DNA of 5,014 bases from an uncultured Bacteroidota bacterium (GTDB lineage: Bacteria > Bacteroidota > Bacteroidia > Chitinophagales > Chitinophagaceae), in NCBI GenBank assembly GCA_903912405.1, contig CAIWHF010000064.1, forward strand, positions 1 to 5,014, in the 5' to 3' direction. The notes beneath the pieces were generated by a model. It was not told the origin of the DNA and searched no databases. It worked only from the letters and a program-made list of their open reading frames with translations. This document shows, piece by piece, positions 1 to 5,014 of the stretch (the stretch's first letter is position 1; every line of letters starts with the position of its first letter). A program made the position numbers and the translations under genes.

Positions 1-270
1 CAAGATACCATTGGCGTGCGGGGCAATTGCGCTATGTGCAAAGAGCGCATAGAAGAAGCTTGTTATGTGCCGGGTGTAAAGAAAGCCACTTGGAATGCGC
101 GTAATCAAACCTTGGTGGTGATTTATAAGCCAAGTAAAGTGAGCTTACAAAAAATTGTAGCGCAGATAGCTATAGCAGGTCACGATTCGGATTCGTTGAA
201 AGCAAGCGATGCGAGTTATAAAAAATTACCCGATTGCTGCACCTATCGCTCTAAAAGCTGTCCTAAATAA
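1..270 (+). CDS. Heavy-metal-associated (HMA) domain protein, 5'-truncated
   Basis: This is the C-terminal 89 residues of a small metal-binding protein whose start lies left of the window. The frame is open from base 1 (Gln-Asp-Thr-Ile-Gly-Val-Arg), so the GTG at 16 is an internal valine, not a start. The fold is HMA-like: a first strand runs into GNCAMC, with metal-binding Cys10 and Cys13 (window numbering), then helix KERIEEA, the strand around GVKKATWN, a second strand TLVVIYKP, and the helix ending in AGHDSD. The tail carries a second cysteine cluster, LPDCC (Cys79, Cys80) and Cys87. In HMA proteins the CxxC pair binds soft metals such as Cu(I), and the GHD plus LPxCC ending is typical of Bacteroidota stand-alone members encoded beside TonB receptors. 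The role is probably periplasmic metal binding or delivery, but the localisation signal is not visible. Its TAA overlaps the next ATG by one base (TAATG), suggesting translational coupling. The metal is inferred. Confidence 0.88.
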   Translation, partial: QDTIGVRGNCAMCKERIEEACYVPGVKKATWNARNQTLVVIYKPSKVSLQKIVAQIAIAGHDSDSLKASDASYKKLPDCCTYRSKSCPK

Positions 271-2276
271 TGTTTTCAAAAGTTGCTTTAATTTTTAGTT
301 GTCTGTTCTTATGGACTTCGAGCGCTTGGGCGCAACAAGATACTATGCCGCGTACCAAAACACTTAAAGATGTTCGTGTAAGGCATAAAGAAACTACCAC
401 CAAAATAGATAGTAAATCCATTCAGCAAGTAGAACAAATTTCCGGTAAGGAATTATTGAAGGCAGCATGTTGTAATTTGAGTGAGAGCTTTGAAACAACG
501 CCTTCTATCGATGTATCGTTTACAGATGCAGTAAGTGGCTATAAACAAATTCAACTGCTTGGCTTGGCAAGTGCCAATACTTTAATTACACGAGAGAATA
601 TTCCCGATAATAGAGGTTTAGCGGCTATTACAGGTCTATCGCTTACGCCAGGTACTTGGATTTCGAGTATGCAATTGAGTAAAGGAACCGGTAGTGTAGT
701 AAACGGTTTTGAGTCGTTGGCAGGACAATTAAATGTAGAATGGAAAAAGCCATTCGACAATAATCGCTTTTATTTTAATGCGTATCAAAATTCGCAAGGA
801 CGATCAGAACTAAATGCCATTTGGGCGAAGAAAGTAACGAATAAAATTTCTACTAATCTTTTAGCACATTATAAAAATCAATGGGCTAAAATGGATCAGA
901 ACAAAGATGGTTTTACCGATCAACCCTTGGGTGATCAATGGGTGTTGAGTAATCGTTGGATTATATTTCTACAACGGGACTGGGAAGTGCAAGTTGGCGC
1001 TAAGTTTTCGAAGATCGATAATTGGGGTGGACAGTTGAACTACGAAAAAGGAGAAGACCAAAGCAATCGCATGCATTGGGGCTATTTGTCCAACTTGCAA
1101 CGACAAGATTATTGGATGAAAATAGGCAAAGTTTTTGCAGCAACTCCGTGGAAAAGTATCGGCATTCAAATGAGTTATGTGCTACACAATGAAAAAAACA
1201 GTTTTGGATTAACAGCTTATTCGGCTAATCAAAAAAGTAATTATGTAAATTTTATTTACCAAACGAAATTCAAAACTACCAATCAAGTTGTGCGAATGGG
1301 TATGAGTTGGCAACAAGACAAAATCAATGAAACGTTTTATCAAGCATTCCAACGCAATGAAAAAGTATTGGGTGTTTTTTCGGAAGCTACATTGGTGTTT
1401 TCTAATGCATGGTCATTAGTAGCCGGCATGCGACTCGATCATCATACTAATTATGGTTTTTTCACAACGCCTCGTTTGCATGTGCGCTATGCACCCAATC
1501 CATCAAATACATTTCGTTTTTCTTTGGGTAAAGCACTGCGTACGGCATCATTATTGTCGGAACAAAAAGCTTATATGGCCAGCAATAGAAGTTGGATTTT
1601 GCATAACGATGCGCAGACAAGTATAAATCCTTATGGCTTAAGTCCGGAAGTAGCATGGAATACAGGCCTTAATTGGAATAAAAAAATGGAGTGGGATTAC
1701 CGCCCAGCTGCACTATCTATAGAGTGTTACAGAAGTACTTTTACGCAGCAAGTAGTGGTAGATATCGAGCAATACAATGAAGTGCATTTGTATAATTTAC
1801 AAGGGCAGTCTAGTGCTACTGCTTTGCAAGTGCAATTGGATTATGAATTGGCGCATCATCTCGATCTTCGATTGGCCTATAAATACTATGATGTGCGTAT
1901 CGATTATCAATCGGGTGCCAAACAAAAACCGTTTATTCCATCGAATAGAATGTTTGTGAATGTAGCGTATCAAACCCGCAACAAAATAAAATTGGATGCT
2001 ACTTGGAATTGGGTAGGCTCGAAGCGTGTGCCTATAGCGTATCAAAGTGCAGCATATCTCAGTCCTGCTTTTGCGCAAGTGGCTTTTCAAATTAGTAAGG
2101 AGTATCAGAAAAAATACGAATGGTATTTGGGTGTAGAAAATGCCCTGAACTATATGCAAACCAGCGCCATTATATTGCCGCAATCGCCTTTCGATCCTGG
2201 CTTTGATGCAGCACTGATATGGGGTCCGCTTATGGGCCGATCGGTATATGCGGGTTTCCGTTTACAAATTAAATAA
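270..2276 (+). CDS. TonB-dependent outer-membrane receptor, probable metal-related
   Basis: This 668-residue outer-membrane receptor should import a ligand using TonB/ExbBD energy. Residues 1-21 are a signal peptide (hydrophobic core VALIFSCLFLW, likely cut after AWA). TLKDVRVR at 31-38 marks the start of the plug domain, which runs to about residue 157 and contains AACCNLSESFE (Cys67-Cys68), the segment QIQLLGL, ITRENIP and the LSKGTGSVVNGFESLAGQ block typical of these plugs. The remainder is an aromatic-rich beta-barrel with an extracellular-loop-like DQNKDGFTD (209-217) and a closing strand at 660-668 that ends in Lys rather than the usual aromatic residue. There is no N-terminal carboxypeptidase-regulatory-like domain, so the protein is shorter than many Bacteroidota relatives. 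The ATG at 270 overlaps the HMA gene stop, and an MmcQ/YjbR gene follows after 1 nt. The receptor family is certain. The ligand is not; copper or another soft metal is inferred from the HMA neighbour and plug cysteines. Confidence 0.95.
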   Translation: MFSKVALIFSCLFLWTSSAWAQQDTMPRTKTLKDVRVRHKETTTKIDSKSIQQVEQISGKELLKAACCNLSESFETTPSIDVSFTDAVSGYKQIQLLGLASANTLITRENIPDNRGLAAITGLSLTPGTWISSMQLSKGTGSVVNGFESLAGQLNVEWKKPFDNNRFYFNAYQNSQGRSELNAIWAKKVTNKISTNLLAHYKNQWAKMDQNKDGFTDQPLGDQWVLSNRWIIFLQRDWEVQVGAKFSKIDNWGGQLNYEKGEDQSNRMHWGYLSNLQRQDYWMKIGKVFAATPWKSIGIQMSYVLHNEKNSFGLTAYSANQKSNYVNFIYQTKFKTTNQVVRMGMSWQQDKINETFYQAFQRNEKVLGVFSEATLVFSNAWSLVAGMRLDHHTNYGFFTTPRLHVRYAPNPSNTFRFSLGKALRTASLLSEQKAYMASNRSWILHNDAQTSINPYGLSPEVAWNTGLNWNKKMEWDYRPAALSIECYRSTFTQQVVVDIEQYNEVHLYNLQGQSSATALQVQLDYELAHHLDLRLAYKYYDVRIDYQSGAKQKPFIPSNRMFVNVAYQTRNKIKLDATWNWVGSKRVPIAYQSAAYLSPAFAQVAFQISKEYQKKYEWYLGVENALNYMQTSAIILPQSPFDPGFDAALIWGPLMGRSVYAGFRLQIK

Positions 2277-2277
2277 A

Positions 2278-2619
2278 ATGGGTTTAGAGCACTTACAAGA
2301 TTATTGTTTGCAATTTCCCTTTACGGATATGGATGTAAAATGGGATCATCTTTTATGTTTTACCTTGAAAGGAAAAATGTTTTGTACGGTATCTTTAGAC
2401 GAAGACAATCAGGTCTCTTTTAAAGTTACAAAAGAGGCTTATGAAGAATTGTTACAACGAGAGGGCATAAGTCCTGCGCCGTATTTGTGGAAAAACACTT
2501 GGGTGCGTATTGCGCGCTCCAATGTATTGAAACAAGAAGAATGGAATTATTATATTCGCACTGCTTATCTACTGATAAAAGCCAAGTTATTAAAGCGTGA
2601 TCAGTTTGATTTTGATTAA
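2278..2619 (+). CDS. MmcQ/YjbR family protein
   Basis: This small cytoplasmic protein of 113 residues is within the usual size for MmcQ/YjbR proteins (CyaY-like or 'double-wing' fold). Visible family features are the N-terminal helix with DYCLQFP (8-14), the strand KWDHLLCFTLKGKMFCTVSL (21-40) with the conserved GKMF, a polar turn with DED, a strand VSFKV, helix EAYEELLQ, the KNTWVRI strand (72-78) and the C-terminal helix YYIRTAYLLIKAKLL. It has no signal peptide or membrane segment. An in-frame ATG exists at 2248, but it would overlap the receptor by 29 nt and add ten residues outside the family; the ATG at 2278, 1 nt after the receptor TAA and directly before the conserved helix, is preferred. 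There is no clear ribosome binding site, so termination-reinitiation is likely. The biochemical role of the family is poorly defined: some members are called DNA-binding by structural similarity, and no catalytic residues are evident here. Its stop overlaps the convergent gene. Confidence 0.88.
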   Translation: MGLEHLQDYCLQFPFTDMDVKWDHLLCFTLKGKMFCTVSLDEDNQVSFKVTKEAYEELLQREGISPAPYLWKNTWVRIARSNVLKQEEWNYYIRTAYLLIKAKLLKRDQFDFD

Positions 2620-3881
2620 GTTTTGCGTGGTTTTTTCTTAGCTGCCGGAAACAAAATATTGTTGAGGATTAAGCGATAGCCAGGTGAATTGGGGTGCAGA
2701 CTTAAATCTGTAGGCGGATCGCCTACCGCATGCTGATAATCTTCGGGGTCATGACCGCCATAAAAACTCCAAGTGCCTTTGCCATATTCACCATGTATAT
2801 AACGTGCTTCGTTGCCGGCTTTGCAATCGCCCATCACTAATACGCTCGATTTCAATACTTCTTTTCTAAAGGCGGTAGTTTGTCCCATAAAACCTTTAAT
2901 TAAATTCGTATGGTTTTGACAAAGCATGGTAGGTATGGGATCAAACTTTGCAGAAAAAGTAAAGAGTGAAAAATAATCTTGCTGCATCGGTACAGCAGCG
3001 CTTCTAAAATTAGTATTGTCGATAGTAGAAAATTCGTATTCGTAGGGCGATTGAGAAATGCTGAAATTTTGAAAGGCAAAACAATCAGTAAATTTTAGTT
3101 TCGCTTGTGCAGTAGGATCCATAGGGTCATTGTCATAAGGCACATCACAAATGTCGGTGCCATCGGCAGCCAATGCAATATCATAACTATCGGCAGCACT
3201 ACACATGGCAAATAAAAAGCCACCACCGGCTACAAAACCATTGATTTTTTTTGCTACCGCTAATTTCAATTGCGATACTTTTTTAAAGCCATGTTTTTTG
3301 GCCAATGCTTCTTGCATAGCCACATCCGAAAGATACCAAGTAGCATTTCGATAGGCACCCCAAAATTTTCCGTACTGACCCGTAAAATCTTCATGATGCA
3401 AATGCAGCCAATCATAATTGGCTAATTTGTCCGACAAGAGCTCATCGTCATACACTTTATCAAAAGGGATTTCTGCGTAGGTTAACACGAGCGTAACGGC
3501 ATCGTCCCAAGGCATTTTATTAGAGGGCGTGTACACCGCTACTTTAGGCACTTTCTCTAATTTTATAAGATCGGTATTGGAAGAAGGATTCGCCACTTCT
3601 TCTAATATGCTAGCATATTGTGCATCGGAAATTACTTTATAGCTTACTTCGCGAAGTCGACATAGTTTTTCAAACGCAGCGCTGTGTTCTAATACAAAAC
3701 TACCACCTTCATAATTCAACAACCAATCTACGGGCACGCCCAATTGGAGCGATGCAAAGGCTACGCCGTAGGCTTTCAAATGATTACTTTGCTGCTCTGC
3801 ATCCATGGTGATAAAGATGCGGGAAGCATAGCTTTGCTGAAGGCAAAGACAACAAAGGAGGATACAAATTAGCTGTTTCAT
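2616..3881 (-). CDS. Secreted class I amidotransferase-like protein (often labelled 'asparagine synthetase B')
   Basis: The product is 421 residues from the ATG at 3881. That start gives a clean signal peptide (MKQLICILLCCLCLQQSYA, cut before SRIF); the in-frame ATG at 3935 adds 18 residues and abuts the upstream terminator, so it is unlikely. The protein is probably periplasmic. Conserved blocks are YGVAFASLQLG and VDWLLNYEGGSF (38-62), KVAVYTPSNKMPWDDAVTLV (113-132), YDWLHLHHEDFTGQYGKF (156-173), VAGGGFLFAMCSAADS with Cys227 (217-232), HGEYGKGTWSFYGGHDPED (363-381) and HPNSPGYRLILNN (396-408), followed by a basic tail KKKPRKT. From memory, this Bacteroidota family is labelled asparagine synthetase B, yet it has no N-terminal Cys2 nucleophile and no SGGxDS ATP-pyrophosphatase loop. 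The Gly-rich strand into Cys227 and the late His377-Asp-Pro-Glu recall class I glutamine amidotransferase or ThuA-like folds. Activity is unknown. It is separated from the gdh gene by a terminator and converges on the MmcQ/YjbR gene. Confidence 0.85.
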   Translation of the reverse strand: MKQLICILLCCLCLQQSYASRIFITMDAEQQSNHLKAYGVAFASLQLGVPVDWLLNYEGGSFVLEHSAAFEKLCRLREVSYKVISDAQYASILEEVANPSSNTDLIKLEKVPKVAVYTPSNKMPWDDAVTLVLTYAEIPFDKVYDDELLSDKLANYDWLHLHHEDFTGQYGKFWGAYRNATWYLSDVAMQEALAKKHGFKKVSQLKLAVAKKINGFVAGGGFLFAMCSAADSYDIALAADGTDICDVPYDNDPMDPTAQAKLKFTDCFAFQNFSISQSPYEYEFSTIDNTNFRSAAVPMQQDYFSLFTFSAKFDPIPTMLCQNHTNLIKGFMGQTTAFRKEVLKSSVLVMGDCKAGNEARYIHGEYGKGTWSFYGGHDPEDYQHAVGDPPTDLSLHPNSPGYRLILNNILFPAAKKKPRKT

Positions 3882-3890
3882 TTCTAAGTA

Positions 3891-3906
3891 TAAATGTAAA
3901 AAACTA
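3891..3906 (-). promoter_or_regulatory. Weak candidate Bacteroidota -7 region for the amidotransferase-like gene
   Basis: The gene starting at 3881 lies behind a strong terminator, so its promoter must sit in about 55 AT-rich nucleotides. Reading the minus strand, TAGTTTTT (3906-3899) and TACATTTA (3898-3891) each match seven of eight positions of the Bacteroidota -7 consensus TAnnTTTG. I see no convincing -33 TTTG element at the right distance, and in AT-rich DNA such matches arise by chance. The existence of a promoter here is inferred from layout; the exact box is a guess. Confidence 0.2.
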
Positions 3907-3938
3907 TTTACTAATAGCACGGTAAATTTTTGCATAAA

Positions 3939-3964
3939 AAAAGCGCAACCTTGGTTGCGCTTTT
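3939..3964 (-). terminator. Intrinsic terminator downstream of glutamate dehydrogenase
   Basis: This is a perfect inverted repeat: AAAAGCGCAAC (3939-3949) pairs with GTTGCGCTTTT (3954-3964) around a CTTG tetraloop (3950-3953). The GC-rich core is seven base pairs, GCGCAAC/GTTGCGC. Read on the minus strand it is followed by a run of six T residues (3941-3936) and begins 20 nt after the dehydrogenase stop codon, the expected place for its rho-independent terminator. On the plus strand the stem is also followed by four T residues, so it might weakly stop transcription arriving from the left. Confidence 0.9.
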
Positions 3965-3984
3965 GTATAGTATATGGTTAATGA

Positions 3985-5014
3985 CTATGGGAAAATGCCT
4001 AACTCTTCGTAAGACACGCCAATTTTATTGATCGCCGTAACGAAAGCAGCGGTTCTCAAATCAGGGATATTCAAAGTGATCATAGTTTCTCTAATTTCTT
4101 GGAAAGAACCAATCATGGTATCTTCTAAACCAGAGTATACTAAATCTACTTCATCCGGACCGTGCATAATTTGTTTGCGTTCGATATCCGAAACTTTTTT
4201 ACCGGTTAAAGCTTCTACTGATTCTAAAATAGTACCGCTTTGGTTTTCGCTAAAGCGTTTTTCTAAACGACCATAACGAACATGGCTTAAGTTTTTCAAC
4301 CACTCAAAATAAGATACCGTTACACCACCTGCATTTAAATACATGTCTGGAACAACGATTACGCCTTTAGCGTTTAAGATAACATCTGCTTCTGGTGTTA
4401 AAGGACCATTTGCCGCTTCACCAATAATTTTTGCTTTAATACGATCCGCATTGTCGGCATTGATTACATTTTCTAAAGCAGCTGGAATTAAAATATCGCA
4501 TTCCATTTCTAATACTTCAGCACTATTAGTTACGTTGGTAGCGCCAGGAAAGTTTAAGATAGAACCCGTACTTTTACGATGTGCTACTAATGCTTCTAAG
4601 TCTAAGCCATTCGCATTGTAAACACCACCTTCATATTCTGCAATACCAACTAATTTAGATCCTGCTTCGCTAAAATATTTAGCTGCATGATAACCTACAT
4701 TACCTAAGCCTTGTACAATTACTTTTTTATCTTTCACACCTGCAGATAAGCCTAATTTAGCCATCTCTTCTGCGGTATTACATAATTCTCTTAAGCCATA
4801 GAAAACGCCCAATCCAGTAGCTTCGGTCCGGCCTCTTACACCACCTTGACTTACGGGTTTACCCGTTACACAACCCAAAGCATCTACATCGCCTGGTTTT
4901 AAAGAAGCATACGTATCTGCAATCCAGCTCATTTCTCTAGAACCGGTTCCGTAGTCAGGAGCCGGTACGTCGATGCCTGCGCCAATAAAGTTTTTCTTTA
5001 CTAATTCAGCAGTA
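3985..5014 (-). CDS. gdhA: Glutamate dehydrogenase (Glu/Leu/Phe/Val dehydrogenase family), N-terminus beyond window
   Basis: This cytoplasmic enzyme interconverts glutamate with 2-oxoglutarate and ammonia using NAD(P)H, linking nitrogen assimilation to the TCA cycle. Visible are 342 C-terminal residues. The frame runs unbroken to the right edge, and the ATG at 4932 is internal: it is the Met of the conserved GTGSREMSW. Counting from the edge, DVPAPDYGTG (15-24) holds the catalytic Asp20 (equivalent to Asp165 of the Clostridium symbiosum enzyme); QGGVRGRTEATG follows; the Rossmann motif GLGNVG is at 102-107; IPAALEN at 176-182; GEAANGP at 198-204; NAGGVTVSYFEW at 227-238; and DLRTAAF near the C-terminus at 318-324. 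The missing part, probably somewhat over 100 residues, should carry the substrate-binding glycine-rich loop and catalytic lysine. The YLNAGGVTVSYFEWLKNLSH and DLRTAAF blocks resemble the animal mitochondrial type. Cofactor preference cannot be settled by eye. A hairpin terminator follows the TAG stop. The exact gene symbol (gdhA versus gdhB or gudB) is conventional. Confidence 0.94.
   Translation of the reverse strand, partial: TAELVKKNFIGAGIDVPAPDYGTGSREMSWIADTYASLKPGDVDALGCVTGKPVSQGGVRGRTEATGLGVFYGLRELCNTAEEMAKLGLSAGVKDKKVIVQGLGNVGYHAAKYFSEAGSKLVGIAEYEGGVYNANGLDLEALVAHRKSTGSILNFPGATNVTNSAEVLEMECDILIPAALENVINADNADRIKAKIIGEAANGPLTPEADVILNAKGVIVVPDMYLNAGGVTVSYFEWLKNLSHVRYGRLEKRFSENQSGTILESVEALTGKKVSDIERKQIMHGPDEVDLVYSGLEDTMIGSFQEIRETMITLNIPDLRTAAFVTAINKIGVSYEELGIFP

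Noticed and set aside
16..270. HMA protein starting at GTG 16
   Set aside because: The frame is open to base 1, and this codon is the valine of the first beta strand just before GNCAMC. The true start lies outside the window.
1797..2183. 128-residue open frame on the minus strand
   Set aside because: It lies entirely antisense to the receptor barrel coding region. Its residues are low-complexity shadow sequence without a recognisable domain, and the plus-strand frame is clearly the real gene.
4028..4276. 82-residue plus-strand open frame
   Set aside because: It is antisense to the dehydrogenase C-terminus, with no family features and no room for its own signals.
4343..4621. 92-residue plus-strand open frame
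   Set aside because: It is antisense to the NAD-binding part of glutamate dehydrogenase, and the composition is a typical shadow of that gene.
3985..4932. Glutamate dehydrogenase starting at ATG 4932
   Set aside because: This Met sits inside the conserved GTGSREMSW segment, and the 27 codons upstream to the edge encode family sequence including the catalytic Asp.
1..5014. Novel multi-gene system, defence island, CRISPR array or mobile element
   Set aside because: All genes fall in common Bacteroidota housekeeping or transport families. I saw no direct repeat arrays, transposase, integrase, terminal inverted repeats or tRNA.

Overview
The window looks like ordinary chromosome from a Bacteroidota bacterium, probably of the Chitinophagales/Sphingobacteriales type. 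That placement is inferred from protein character, moderate AT richness, TAA-biased stops, the lack of clear Shine-Dalgarno sequences and the gene families present; the genus cannot be read from it. It holds five protein-coding genes, two of them cut by the window edges. Coding density is very high: the only non-coding stretches are 1 nt at 2277 and about 100 nt at 3882-3984. I found no tRNA, rRNA, CRISPR array, insertion sequence or long repeat.

Positions 1-2619 (+ strand) form a tightly packed unit. It starts with the end of a small heavy-metal-associated (HMA) domain protein carrying a GNCxMC metal-binding motif. The HMA stop overlaps the start of a 668-residue TonB-dependent outer-membrane receptor in a TAATG arrangement. 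One nucleotide after the receptor stop comes a 113-residue MmcQ/YjbR-family protein. The receptor belongs to the Bacteroidota group with an AACCNLSESFE plug motif. Together with the adjacent HMA protein this suggests metal, plausibly copper, acquisition or handling across the outer membrane; the metal itself is inferred.

Positions 2616-3881 (- strand) encode a secreted or periplasmic 421-residue protein. As far as I recall, databases commonly call this Bacteroidota family 'asparagine synthetase B', but it shows none of that enzyme's motifs and looks more like a class I glutamine-amidotransferase-like or ThuA-like fold. It converges on the MmcQ/YjbR gene, and the two stop codons share the palindrome TTAA.

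Positions 3939-3964 hold a strong intrinsic terminator for the last gene, a glutamate dehydrogenase (3985 to the right edge, - strand). Its N-terminal part lies beyond the window. The terminator separates it from the downstream amidotransferase-like gene, which therefore needs its own promoter in the roughly 55 nt between 3882 and 3938.

Nothing here is clearly a new system. The points most worth a second look are the probable misnaming of the amidotransferase-like protein, the cysteine-rich HMA/receptor pairing, and the coupling of an MmcQ/YjbR gene to a TonB receptor.
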